Assembly (NCBI GenBank): GCA_023159155.1
Contig: JAJNNX010000001.1
Span: 3,348,001-3,412,000 of the forward strand
From: Ustulina deusta
Taxonomy: Eukaryota; Ascomycota; Sordariomycetes; Xylariales; Xylariaceae
Direction of reading: 5' to 3'
DNA length: 64,000 nucleotides
The notes beneath the pieces are model-generated. The model had not been told where the DNA came from. It saw nothing but the letters and a program-made list of their open reading frames with translations, and ran no database searches. Each line of letters begins with the position of its first letter. Within the stretch, counting starts at the first letter, position 1. The translations under genes were made by a program, and so were the position numbers. Of the stretch, positions 1 through 10,742 are shown in pieces.

Positions 1-471
1 CCTTTTCTCCTGGACCTCTTCAGCCGGAACTCGCGGCACACCACCGCCAGGGATAGGGCGTAAACAAACGGAGCAACTAACGCCAAATGAGAAGGCGAAG
101 CTGCAAAATTACTATGTGCGTCTACGATACAATGACGAGGTCGTCACAATACCCGGCTGTCGAGCATCGGGTAACCACCTCGAAGGGAATGAAAGCTTCT
201 GTACCCTAGTAAGTGAACCAGGTCTCTGTCTTTCCTCCCCTTCGATATTGCGCTTCGGGCACCTCATGTCTACTAATCTAAAACACACACACCGAGAAAA
301 AAAAAAAGAGTAAGCGCAATGAATAAGAAAAATAAACTGACCAGAGACCACGTACAGGAGGCATTCAAAGCCATCGTCGACAAGTTTGTTCCGAGCAACT
401 GGAAGCAACAATGCTCCGAAAATGTGAAAGCACCTGCATTCCCAGCCAAACCTGAACCTGCTGGGTATTAA
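1..471 (+). CDS. Histidine acid phosphatase (phytase-like), 3' end only
   Basis: Only the C-terminal ~107 residues lie in the window; the gene starts to the left. The first exon is read in the frame starting at base 2 and ends at 208. A 149-nt intron (209-357, GTAAGT..CAG) separates it from the last exon, 358-471, which ends in TAA. The reading frame continues cleanly across the junction. The peptide has the tail typical of fungal secreted histidine acid phosphatases: VRLRYNDEVVTIPGC, then a GNHLEGNESFCTL segment, AFKAIVDKF and a final PEPAGY. The family hydrolyses phosphomonoesters (some members phytate) outside the cell. The catalytic RHGxRxP and HD motifs would be upstream and are not visible, so activity cannot be judged. 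The three cysteines visible (PGC, FCT, QQC) fit the disulfides of the family. It is tail to tail with the Nrd1-type gene. Confidence 0.85.
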
Positions 472-1505
472 CATTTACCGATACTCACATCGTCTTGATA
501 CAACCATAATAAAGCCCAATGGAAAGTCTCACAAGTAGAATATTAAGATGTATGAGTTACATTTTTATCGCGAAGGAGGTGATCAAGACATCGTGTGGCA
601 TGCAGGATAAGAATAATTATAACAGCGAGTCGGGTGGTAAAATATTGGGAGGATGAGGTAATCTGTGTCGCGTTGAGTGGGCAGGATTGTATCTCGTGAA
701 GAATTCTCCCGCGTGGATGGCAATACTGCATCTGGTAGCGATTTAAAAGGCGACTATACAAGGAGAATAGGTGAGTTTCAAAGGTATATATATATGCCTA
801 CATCTTCGTGTCTATCGTAGCAATACTCTACACATCATGTGCGGGAAAGTGCAAGTATCGGCTACTGAGGTATTATAGGTTACTGAGTGTTTAGCCGTAT
901 CCAACTTGGTGCCTGATCTAGTTAAAACCCCCCATCAGAGATTCTCATCATGATGTAGAGACAGTGCTTTTCATGACCATGGGGGGTTTTTTTGATTGAG
1001 AAGTATATAGTCTTGTTGGGACAGTCCCGCAAATACCAGGAAATAAAACAAGCTAAAATCATCCATTCAGCTGAGAAGCAAGCAAGTCATTAGGGCTATT
1101 TTTCAATTCTTTCTTGTATTATACCCTCCGATCTTCCCAAAGCAGAAAGATGTTATACGCCGATAATAATGATGACTATTGATGTTGTTGAGGACGAGAA
1201 TGAGGTGTCGCCTGTTCTGGACCCCTTGCACGCCTACTGCAAATCCACGCCCTTTTCGCTCTCTTCAAGAACATCGCAAACGCAGTGCCTTGTCCTTAAT
1301 ATCTCAATTTCCAGTCCACTACCCGGTCCACGGCCGGGAAGTCCGTATTCAATGCCTCGTCGGGTCGCCCAACTTCTCTCCAGATATTCAACAATCGTAC
1401 ATGAAATAATAATCAAAGCCGTTGATATTAACTCCGAAATCAACGTAGCAATTACAACATATTACCCCCCTCTTCGTTAGGCTCCCAATAGGATACGGCG
1501 CTTCT
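472..1505. other. Convergent intergenic region
   Basis: This stretch lies between the stop codons of the acid phosphatase and Nrd1 genes, so it should hold both 3' UTRs. I see no supported gene. Its only distinct structure is a 12-nt perfect inverted repeat (924-935 with 979-990). The short ORFs here, such as the 103-codon one from 1169, have no recognisable motif. Confidence 0.6.
924..990. repeat. Perfect 12-bp inverted repeat with 43-nt spacer
   Basis: AAAACCCCCCAT at 924-935 is matched exactly by ATGGGGGGTTTT at 979-990. It would form a stem-loop in either transcript. It lies between two convergent genes, where a 3'-end structure is possible, but the role is unknown. Confidence 0.75.
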
Positions 1506-3899
1506 TCAGTTCGCGACTTCTTCTTCCCACCCGTTCAGTCCTCCTTGAATAGCAAGGCCAAGACCCGATCCAATTCCACCGAAGCTCGATTGATATTGGT
1601 GACCCCTCCGTTCTCCCTCACCACCGATAGGGCCGTGTGTTCTGATAGGACTGCTGGCCCCATTCTCAAGCGGAGCAAAAACCGGAAGGCTAAGAGCACG
1701 GTTATGTTGCCCACGAGGACCTGGTGCAAGAAGGCCACCAATGGTCGTAGGTCCGATAGCACTTTGTGGAGCACCGTATCCGCTGGAGATGCTAGCAGAC
1801 TGTCCATGCCCGAAAATGTGGTTTTGCTGGGGTATTTCCAACTTGAGGTCGTTGGGAGACGAAGATGCTGTGCCAAACAACGCGGCCTGCTGCGATACAA
1901 GTATCTGCTGCTGGTGTTGCTGCTGTTGTTGAGCCTGCTGTGATACTTGTTGCAGGTACAATGTTAGAGGGTTATTGTTGCCAGCAAACAGGTTCGCACC
2001 ATTCGTAGCAGTCATGGGTGACGTTGGGTTGGTAGGCGAGTTCCCGCTTCCGCTACCACCGGTAGCAGGTGACGGAACGCCTTCTCCACGTGGTGACTGA
2101 GATTGCTGTTGCAGCTGACGAGGCTGGTTTCCACATCGATCTTTGCCGAAGTTGACCTTGAATTTTCTGTACTCCTCTTTGCTTCGAACCGCTTCGATAG
2201 CCTTGATAGCGTTGGCAATGTTGGTAAAGTTGACGAAAGCACAACTCTTCTCTCGCAGAGCGTTGACCAGTTCAATCTCACCATACTCAGAGAAATCTTG
2301 TCGCAATCTCTCTTCCGTCCAGGTTTCGTCAAGATTACCGATATATACATTACGAGACGCACCACCACTGACGGCTAATGCAATCGCGGGAGGAAGAGCA
2401 CCTGAGTGCTTTCCCCAGCCAATCTTGAGGCGACGGTTGTGTATCATCAGACCTTGCAAGTTACTTAAAGCATAAAAGGAAGCGGCCGCCGTGGGATCGA
2501 TAAATGTCACAAAACAGATGTGCTTGTCGGGAATATAACGAATATGGTGAAGCAAACCGCCGCGCACAACGTTGCAAATCTCCTCCACTGTTGTCTCCGG
2601 GTGAATGTTACCTAGATAGATCGTCCTGTTGCCGAGATTATTGATACCGCCTGCTGTGGTTGCCACTGCTGCTGCCGCCACTGATTGCTGAGCAAGAACG
2701 TTGGAAATGACATCACGGTCTTGCCCCGTTAACATGTGAGCGTAGCCAGGAGCGATGCCTAGATATTGAGCCGCATTCTGTTGTTGGGTCTTGGAAACGT
2801 AAGCACAGCGATCCTTGCCATAGTACACGCGGCGAGGTGATTGCCATTTGGGTTCCTGAGGTAGTTGTTGCACAGCCTTCATCGCGTTGGCAACGGACAG
2901 AAAATGGACAAACGCAATGTTCTTCTCACGAACTATCTTGATAGTGTCAATGGCGCCGAATTTACCGAGATCTTCGCGCAGCTCTTCATCCGTAATATCC
3001 TCGGTCAAGTTGCCCAAGTACACATTTCGGGAAGCTCCTGACTGCTGAACAGCTAGTGCAACTGACGTGGGAACTTGTGAGGGTTTGCCCCATCCAATCT
3101 TGATATCCTGTCCCTTGATGCAGAGCTTTTTCAAGATGGCATCAGAGTGGAAGTGAGTAGCAGCGTTCGCATCGAGGAACGAGATGAAGGCGCAGTTCTT
3201 GTCAGGTAGAAGACGAACAGACTCAATCTGGCCGCTTCGAACATGACCTAGAATTTCTTCAGCACCGGTATCGGGAGGTATGTTTCCGAGATACACAGTT
3301 CGACTAGTCCCAGTGATGACATTGTTCGCTGCCATTCCCACAGGTGATTGGGGCAGCATCTGTAACTGATTACCCATGTTGTTATAGGCGCCAGTAGGTG
3401 ATTGAGGTTGGTAAAACTGAGGCGCACCATAGGCTGAGGGGGATACCATTGCCTGATACTGTTGAGGGGATATATTTTGCTGGACCGGACTAGTCAAGTT
3501 GTTGTTTTGCTGCTGCTGCTGGGGACCGTTCGTCTGTTGAAAGGCAGGCATATTTTGAAACCCAGGACTAGCAAACGCGGTCGGGGAGCCAGGTTGGAAA
3601 GGGCTTCCGAGAAGAAGCTGGGAAGGGAGCAGAGGAGTGAATTGCATATCAAAGCCCGTACCGGGAGTTGCCATATCCGCCGCCATGTTATTGGTAGGTG
3701 GGCTCATTTGCTGCGTATTGATGGCAGGAATATTAGCACGGCGTTGGGGTCTATCAGCGAATCCAGAGACGTTAGACGTAAAAGCGCCATGAGAGAAACC
3801 AGTATCGCTGTTGGAAGGCTTGGAAGCGTGGCCAAACCGGCTGGTCGAGTTAGTGGCGGAAGGGCCAGTAGGAATGCCAGAGGCCGAGAGGTCCTGCAT
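1506..3899 (-). CDS. nrd1: Nrd1/Msa2-type RNA-binding protein with four RRMs
   Basis: Single-exon gene of 797 aa starting at an ATG (3899). Four RNA recognition motifs lie at about residues 200-272, 291-364, 425-496 and 516-588. They are arranged in two similar pairs, each with VYLGN/IYLGN-type RNP2 and CAFISF/CFVTF-type RNP1 cores, and each first RRM ends in IGWGK. This is the architecture of fission yeast Nrd1 (negative regulator of differentiation 1), a cytoplasmic mRNA-binding protein that restrains sexual development and is a substrate of the Pmk1 MAP kinase. The N-terminal 200 residues are Q/N/P-rich and hold many SP/TP dipeptides, as expected for MAPK regulation, and the C-terminal 200 residues are Q-rich and disordered. 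A perfect hairpin lies just upstream of the start codon, and the upstream DNA is strongly pyrimidine-rich on the coding strand. The family assignment is firm; its function in this organism is inferred. Confidence 0.92.
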   Translation of the reverse strand: MQDLSASGIPTGPSATNSTSRFGHASKPSNSDTGFSHGAFTSNVSGFADRPQRRANIPAINTQQMSPPTNNMAADMATPGTGFDMQFTPLLPSQLLLGSPFQPGSPTAFASPGFQNMPAFQQTNGPQQQQQNNNLTSPVQQNISPQQYQAMVSPSAYGAPQFYQPQSPTGAYNNMGNQLQMLPQSPVGMAANNVITGTSRTVYLGNIPPDTGAEEILGHVRSGQIESVRLLPDKNCAFISFLDANAATHFHSDAILKKLCIKGQDIKIGWGKPSQVPTSVALAVQQSGASRNVYLGNLTEDITDEELREDLGKFGAIDTIKIVREKNIAFVHFLSVANAMKAVQQLPQEPKWQSPRRVYYGKDRCAYVSKTQQQNAAQYLGIAPGYAHMLTGQDRDVISNVLAQQSVAAAAVATTAGGINNLGNRTIYLGNIHPETTVEEICNVVRGGLLHHIRYIPDKHICFVTFIDPTAAASFYALSNLQGLMIHNRRLKIGWGKHSGALPPAIALAVSGGASRNVYIGNLDETWTEERLRQDFSEYGEIELVNALREKSCAFVNFTNIANAIKAIEAVRSKEEYRKFKVNFGKDRCGNQPRQLQQQSQSPRGEGVPSPATGGSGSGNSPTNPTSPMTATNGANLFAGNNNPLTLYLQQVSQQAQQQQQHQQQILVSQQAALFGTASSSPNDLKLEIPQQNHIFGHGQSASISSGYGAPQSAIGPTTIGGLLAPGPRGQHNRALSLPVFAPLENGASSPIRTHGPIGGEGERRGHQYQSSFGGIGSGLGLAIQGGLNGWEEEVAN

Positions 3900-3910
3900 C
3901 CCGAGAAGAT

Positions 3911-3930
3911 GAGGGACAAGGCTGTCCCTC
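3911..3930 (-). promoter_or_regulatory. Hairpin just upstream of the nrd1 start codon
   Basis: GAGGGACA (3911-3918) and TGTCCCTC (3923-3930) form a perfect 8-bp stem with a 4-nt loop. In the mRNA sense it ends 11 nt before the ATG at 3899. A possible splice acceptor (TTTCACAAG) lies just upstream of the stem, so the hairpin would be exonic. It could slow scanning ribosomes; that is inference. Confidence 0.5.
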
Positions 3931-5043
3931 GAGACTTGTGAAAGAACCGCCGTTGTGAAAGATTAGGCGTGCCCGGTGAAAGGCACGAAAGCAAGAAAGA
4001 ATATGCTAAATCTGGAACGTAGGCGCTGTATGGAGGACCAAGCAACGTCGGTTATTACAAAAGCCGTTTGTTAAAAAGGGGTAAACTGAAAAACTTCGAG
4101 TTTTCTCCAAACAATGGACAACTAACACTTGACAAATGTTCGCTAGTTGAGCAACGAGATGCCACCGAGGATCAATGATATAGACTATATGCAGTATTCG
4201 GAGGTTGCAAGAGTACTTTGAATCGAGCTGGCTAGCGAGCTACGATGGAATCCGTCGTCATTCGAGATATCGAAGAGAGCGTGCAATTACACAAAAGCCG
4301 GCAATATTACCTTGGTCGACCCGGGTAAACGACGAGTATTGAGCGAGGCAGAGGATGCCCTTTGACTGTAAACGGTCGGTCCCGGTCCCTCGTGAACAAA
4401 GGCCAGGCGAATACGATGCTCCAATGAAAGCGAGCGCAATGGAGATGTGCCAGAAATGAGCGTCGAGAAGGTAGACAGCCAACAACAAAGCCCTCCTACT
4501 TTGGTCTTCTTCGTTTTCTTGTTATTGTTTTTGCTTTAACTTGTCCAACCACAGATTCGAGACGACGGTTCGCAACAATTACGTGGTAAGGCGTCGTGTT
4601 GTCGTGTGTGCTCACACATGAGCCTGAAGGAAGGGGCAGGATGCTGGGCTGTGTATGCAGGTATACGATGTAAACGGTGCCGGTATATGAATAATTAAGA
4701 AGATATAGAGAACGAGTGTAGGTCAATAGAAGAGGGAGAAGATTCCCGGGAGATCTGGGAAGGATAGTAAGAAACAAGCAGGCAGTAGAGAAGGATTGAA
4801 TAGGATAAGATACAAGAGGCGGTGGAGGTGAAGGCGAGGTGGCCAAGGTAGGGATAAGAAGAGGTGTAGGTGTGTAAATAGATGGATGAACGACAGACAG
4901 GGGGTGGGAAAAAACGAGAGGATAGAGCAGAAACCACTCTAAGGTTGGCAGAGTACCGGTTATTCCTCCACAACGGAACGGGGAGCGGGCTAGGAGGCAG
5001 TACTCTCAGAGGAAAGGGAAATGCAGTGAGCAAGCAGAAGAAG

Positions 5044-5072
5044 GGGAGGAAGAGAGAGAGGAGAGAGAGAAA
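5044..5072. repeat. GA-rich simple repeat
   Basis: A near-continuous GA/GGA run inside the purine-rich upstream region of nrd1. On the nrd1 coding strand it is a CT tract, a common element of fungal core promoters and leaders. Confidence 0.6.
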
Positions 5073-5247
5073 CTGTCAGCCCTGAGTCCTCACTGGTTAG
5101 TGTGCAAGGGGAAAGGGAAGACAAGACGATGGAGATGTCTCATTGGACGACTAGGGTTCTGGTGCAGATTGCCAAAAACGGGGGGGAGGGGCGCTAGTTT
5201 TTTAAGGAGGGTCGTCAGTGCCTACTAATAGTATACACTACACCCTA

Positions 5248-5279
5248 TAGTCAGGGCGTAGTCAGGGCAGTAGTCAGGG
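5248..5279 (+). repeat. Three spaced direct copies of TAGTCAGGG
   Basis: TAGTCAGGG starts at 5248, 5259 and 5271, so the copies are 11-12 bp apart, about one helical turn. The array is framed by an inverted octamer: TACACTAC at 5234 and GTAGTGTA at 5319. Helical phasing would suit a protein-binding site, but no gene start is close. Confidence 0.6.
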
Positions 5280-5794
5280 TCCTCTTGCCTGTCTCTACCG
5301 CACCGCCTACCGCACTATGTAGTGTACCCAACCAACACTGCCCAATATGTATGCGCTAAACTTCATTCATGCCTTGATGAACCACTAATCCCGACAGGGG
5401 CGAGGTTGCGATATGGATGAAACCTTATTACTTACTTAATATGCTAACAGACAACGTAACTTTGTCTACGGGCTCCTTAGCCAAACAACCTGTTCTGCTA
5501 ACTCTTGGCTGTGCTAAGCCTTTCCTGGTGTATTACCGTTACCGTATTTGCAATTTCAATTGGGTTTTACAGCCCTCCGCGTCTGGTGCATACTCAAATA
5601 CGAAAAGGCTGTCGATGATTTGCCGGGATATTCCCTTTTTTTCCCTTTCCCATTTAGTGTACACACACTCTCTACCAAGCCCCATGTTGGACAGGACTGG
5701 TTTTGTGAATTGAAGGCCATTCTCGCTGCCTCGGAGTCTGTGTTGCATTAAATAAGTGCCATGACCCAATTTCATGCAAGATGACCAGAAAGTA

Positions 5795-5855
5795 GTGTAG
5801 GTAGGTAGTGTACTACCGGTATTATCATATTATTACATACACTACATACCTACAC
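5795..5855. repeat. 18-bp near-perfect inverted repeat
   Basis: Bases 5795-5812 pair with 5838-5855 at 17 of 18 positions across a 25-nt AT-rich spacer. Both arms contain TACACTAC/GTAGTGTA and TAGGTA words that recur in other intergenic parts of the window. Confidence 0.65.
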
Positions 5856-8800
5856 TAGGTGCCACACACCGTTTTCCAATTCTCTCGACATATGCAGTCA
5901 TGACAAACGCACACAAATATGGGCTTTACCAAATGTGCCCGACAACACCGGCTCTCCACATGTGTACCAGACAACCATCAAATTGCCGATGGGCCATCCA
6001 TCTACATATAATAAATACATGGTGCCTGCATAATAAGATCTCACCCTCAATCATGACTTGCAAGCAAACTACTGGTCGAGGCCTTGTCCAAGCCTCGCTC
6101 ACATTCAAAGTACTTAGGTACAGTCCCATGATGATGATGTGGCAATGGCTTGTTCCTAATTCGGTTCCATTCTCGGAGATTTTTATAGCCTCCCTTTCCT
6201 GACAAACCCCTATCGTCCTTCCAGTAAGGTATGTCTTGGCTGTACAGTATGCAATAGGGATATTTCCTACCTGTAACACTGCCGGCTGGGTCCGCGTCTA
6301 AGGTCGTGAGTGTACAACATATACCGGGACTAATAGGGGACAATGCACCAATATTCAGACAGATATTTCAAGCCTCTGCATGATACCTAGTTTATAGTCA
6401 ACCTCGCGATTACGAGGTTTCTCCTTTTATTGACCCCCTCCTCGACGTTGGGATACCACTGGAAACAGGTATATGAATACTTATGAATATACCTGCCTAC
6501 TAGATAGTGTGTGTAATCTGTCTGTGCAAATTTTAGGGCGACTACCTTGTCCTACTTGATAGCCAAGAAAAAGTCTTAAGGACACTGTACCTAGACTACA
6601 CTACCTACCTACCTAGTAGTGGTCTAGACACGCATTGAAAGCTGCATTCACCTAACAACACCTGCATGCAGGTACAATGCGACATTGCCGCCCGCCTGTG
6701 ACACGTTGCAGGCTGAGCAGTACACTACCGGTATGAGCGTACTATCGAGACACACTGGTGAAACATTCGCTATCTAGAGTGTTACCTACATATCTAGCCA
6801 GGTAGTGCCTATAGTACACGATACAATAGCACCTTTTCTAAGTAGGTATACCAAAACTTTCTCTATTGATGGTTCCTTTTTTGTCTTCTTTTACACCAGA
6901 AAGTAGAATATACATCATCATAGTGTGGTCATAGTGCTGTGTTAGAGCTATATTGGACACACAGCCATCTCGCATTGAAACATCTTTCTAACCGTCCACA
7001 CTTGACCTGGGTCAACCCCGGTAACATGGCCCAGAGGTTTACAGCAAACACACAACACAGGCATGACAGGAGCTCTTCAATGCAAAGCGTTTCAGTGTAA
7101 CCCGTTTCTTGCGCACACCATGTCTTCGTGCCGCCATTTGTTTTATTTAAGACCCTATTTTCCTTGAGTCAAAGGGGCTGCGGAACCCCTACGTCACCCA
7201 CTCGGCCCCTTGCATAGTGGACAAGAGACAACTTGGACAGCTTGGAATAGAATACCTAGTGTAGACTAGGTAATAGGTACGGCGGCTAAGTCCCACGGCG
7301 GTTACAGATGTTACGCGGGGAATGGGTACATCCTGTGCGACGACGAGGAATTGAGGGTACCGGTAGCTTATCTCGGTAACGGCCACAACAATTCGCACTA
7401 TTTACAGGCTTGGCGCAAACTCTTGCCCTCGATTCTCCCCACAGCTGCAGCTCTCGCTTCACACCGATACTCTCTAACGACGACCTAACATATACGTGGT
7501 CTTACGTTAGCCCATGAGTCGATGCAAAAATACATCATACAATAAGAACAGCCAAGTACGGTCTAGAGGAGCGTGCTGTACATTACTATGGATCAATGAT
7601 AACCAACATATTAAAGACGCCCACTTCGAAAGACACGACGTTAATATCCCAAAACCAAGTTGAGAAAGGTCTAAATAGGCTTGTAGGCATCCCAGGCGAC
7701 TCTCATTGGTCGAACTGCACTATGCTATATGCCGATGCATTAACAGCCCAGTGTCTTTTTCCTTCCTCCTCCTTGCCCCTCCTTAAATGAGCAAATCTTT
7801 CATCTTACCGCTATACCCCCTATCTGGCATCTCACCCAAAGGTTCGCTTGACATACTACGTGTACCGAGCCAACTAAATCTAAGCCCAACACTTATTATG
7901 GCTTTCACATTCCATGAACCGAGAGCACAAGCAGGCAGGCACTGTAGGGGGTTTCTCTCAGATAGGCAGTGAACCAGTTCTGCGACACAACCCAGGAAGC
8001 GCTATACTAGATGGATAGGTATCAAGGCCATCGCCGACGTCAAGACCATGTGCCAGTACTTCACGACATTCGATGATAGGGTCTTGAACGACACATCATT
8101 TTCCCGCCGGTCTATACATCTACCAGCAGTGGACTTTAGTATTGACGCCTTGTTTCTTGCAATTGGATGTCCCAACCAGCTCATCGTCGTTCATCTCTCC
8201 ATCACCAGACACCAAGCAATCTGCGCTCTCACTCGGTTGCCACAGATCAGACGAGTCCTCTTTCGGATAGAAAGCCTCGGACCAGAAGGGCTCTTCGATA
8301 CAGTAGTTCGCCCAGGCTTAGTAAAAAGATTCTTGAGGTATGATGATGATTAGGGGGGATAGTGTGAGCGAGGTCCGCCGTGGTTCTTGTAGTACGCGGC
8401 AGGATAATGGTATCACCGTCCTCCAACCTGTGCCCCGTACCAAAAGCCCAAAAGCCAGTGGTAGAATCTTCACCATCACGTGCTCGTGATTTTGTTTTCC
8501 GCCCTTTGGCAAACTTTCCGCCATCATGTGCCCCCGCGTACTGCCGAAAAGCCGCAAGCAAGTTATGTCTCTATTACCAGAAGCGGTAAGTCATGGTAGT
8601 TCCTCAACAGGTGAAATTCCTACGGGTGATCTATCTCCATGCCATTGTACACCGCAGCAATGCGGCGAGTCACCGTGGGAAACATCTGCTCCCAACATCT
8701 GGCTCTTCGTAGGTTCTTTTCCATAGTAGCGTCGACCGTACTCGTGAACGGTACTGTAGCGCGAGCTCCTCGAAGTCCTGGATATCGAGAATATTCGAGA

Positions 8801-9094
8801 AACAGAAGGCAAAAATAATAAAAATAATAAAAACCCTTGTCAAGAGAGAATGCCACTGGAATGCCATCTTGTATATATCACGGTTAAAAAAAAAATAAGT
8901 GGTCTGAGATCTAGGTATACCTTCACTTACCCAGGGATGACGCTGTGGTGGGAAAACGGGGGTATCTATTCACTCTGATATATGTGCAATGTGGTATATC
9001 TCACTGCATGGCCTCCAAGCCACCTGGCTCCTATTCGCCCTCGTACCCGCCACCATGCCTCGACACCAGCAACACCGACCCGCGTGACAAGTCT

Positions 9095-10742
9095 TTAAAG
9101 CTCATCCTTCCCAACGCCCTTCGTCTCCGGCTTCCCCATCCCCTGCATCCCCTTCTTGACGATCGAGCTCAGGATCTCGAAGACGACCTGTGCCGCCGCG
9201 AGCGCCGTCTCCTCCCCGTTGCCCTGATACGCCGGCGCGACCTCGACGACGTCAGCGCCGACAACATTCAGCCCCTCGATGCCCCTCAAGATACGGATCA
9301 GTTCCCGCGTCGTCCAGCCCCCGGGCTCGGGCGTGCCGGTGCCCGGCGCAAACGCGGGGTCGAGGACGTCGATGTCGACGCTGAGATACACGGGGTCCTC
9401 GGTACCCAGCGTGTCCATGATGCGTTTGACGATGCCCGCCGTGCCGAGGTCGTCGATGTCGTCGGCGCTGAGCCGGACCCAGCCTTGCTTATCGTCGTCG
9501 TCGAAATCCCCGAACCCGTCGCCCGAGAGTCTCGTCCTTAGCCCGGCGTGGACCGACGGCGCGCCGCCAGCGGAGACGTTGGACAGCAGTCCCTCCTGGC
9601 CCGCGACCCAGAACATCGACCCGCTTTTGATTACCGGCCCGAGTTAGCAATTACCCGTAAAGAGTGGGAATTTTCAAGCCAATGTCTCGGGAAGCATGCA
9701 GGAGAAATGGGGGGGGGGGGGGGGGGGGGGGGGGCGAATCCTGCTAAAGGGGGGAAATAAAATGACGCCAGGGGGACGAACTGGTTGAACTTGGCCTGCT
9801 CCGTGGCCCAGTAGCTGGGGTACTTCTCCGGATGCCACGTGTCGAGGTGCGCGTCGAAGTGCAGCACGCGCAGGGACTGGCCGTAGGCTGCTTTCAGCGC
9901 GCGCAGAGCCGGGAGGGAGAGGCTGTGGTCTCCGCCGAGCGTGATGATCTTTGGCTTCGCGAGGCGAGGCGAAACGGGAGGCCTGGCGCCGAGCTCGGCA
10001 AACGCCGCGCTCATCTGTGTCAGTGCCTGGGCGTTGTCCATGGGCGTCACGGGGATGTCGCCGCAGTCGAGGATCTTGGCCCAGTTCTGGTACGGGTTCA
10101 TGCTTGCCCTGGGGTTGAAGCCCCGGAACGTGGTCTGGCGCGCCGAGGCGGCGCGGATTGCTCTTGGGCCGAAGCGGGCTCCTGGAAGCGAAGAGCGCGC
10201 TGGTCAGCGAGAGTGGTTCTCAGACGCGACTCGTGAGATGGGTTGCAAGACTGGCAGGCAATATGATAGATCGTCTGCGTCTCACGCTAGGAAGACTGGC
10301 AACGTACCCGGGCGATATGATACAGCTGTATCGAATGGTGCGCCGAGAATGGCGATGTCGAAGAGCTCGCTAGGCGTTGTTAAACACTTGACATGTTTCA
10401 GGTGGGCAAACGTCGATATGCCGCTGAACGCCCACTGTCCAGACACGAGTGAGCGGTTAGCCTTGAAGTCTTACAACCCCGACATAACGCTACCGATGGA
10501 TAGTCGAGTTCATCGTTTACTCCGCGCACAGCGCTCGCTGTCCAGCCCCCCGGTTCGCATGACCCTTATTTATCCGTGTAGACAACATGCAAAAGAGGGC
10601 TTACGTCTGTTCCCCATTTTGCTTCCAGCTCGTTGAGCTCTTCCTGAGTCCATTCCCGCGCCTGCTCGGCATGCCCGCCGCAAGCAGCTACGAGAGTTAA
10701 GGTGAAGTTTAGTGTGAACCAGACGACCCCCCTGAGTCTCAT
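9095..10742 (-). CDS. Agmatinase-type ureohydrolase with signal peptide and C-terminal KDEL
   Basis: Four exons, 10742-10605, 10434-10308, 10181-9782 and 9623-9095, give 397 aa. All introns are GT..AG with good branch sites and keep phase. Arginase/agmatinase-fold enzymes cleave guanidino compounds to urea with two Mn ions. The ligand motifs are complete: GGDHS (171-175), HFDAHLDTW (196-204) and SVDIDVLDP (303-311) followed by [11 protein letters not shown], which fits agmatinase better than arginase. The first ~25 residues are basic then hydrophobic and end in small residues, a likely signal peptide. The last four residues are KDEL, an ER-retrieval signal. An NVS sequon lies at about residue 236. 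Together these suggest an ER-luminal or secretory-pathway enzyme. The third intron holds 26 consecutive G (C in the transcript). The substrate is inferred from motifs only; proclavaminate- or guanidinobutyrate-type hydrolases share them. Confidence 0.88.
9709..9734. repeat. G26 homopolymer inside an agmatinase intron
   Basis: Twenty-six consecutive G on the plus strand, so C26 in the sense strand. It lies in intron 9624-9781, between a GTTCGT donor and a TTGCTAAC branch site. Its true length may be uncertain because such runs are hard to sequence. Confidence 0.85.

Larger units (their letters stand above)
3900..9094. other. 5.2-kb stretch without a supported gene
   Basis: The first ~1.2 kb is the nrd1 promoter and leader: purine-rich on this strand (about 4690-5090, with a GA repeat), hence pyrimidine-rich in the nrd1 sense. 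From 5.2 to 7.3 kb there are many TACACTAC, TAGGTA and ACCGGT words, short inverted repeats and a tandem repeat. From 7.4 to 9.1 kb I see only short overlapping ORFs on both strands with no motif. A 104-codon minus-strand ORF (8247-8561) is the longest and has no recognisable domain. The right end holds the agmatinase 3' UTR. Confidence 0.55.

Noticed and set aside
896..935. Weak resemblance to the 3' side of a TPP riboswitch (CCTGATCTAGTTAA)
   Set aside because: No matching 5' half (GGGGTGCC...CTGAGA in the right order), and it lies between two convergent stop codons rather than upstream of a thiamine gene.
8247..8867. Minus-strand ORFs at 8.2-8.9 kb
   Set aside because: Fragments such as GFWAFGTGHRLEDGD looked protein-like, but no set of splice sites gives a longer frame and no family was recognised.
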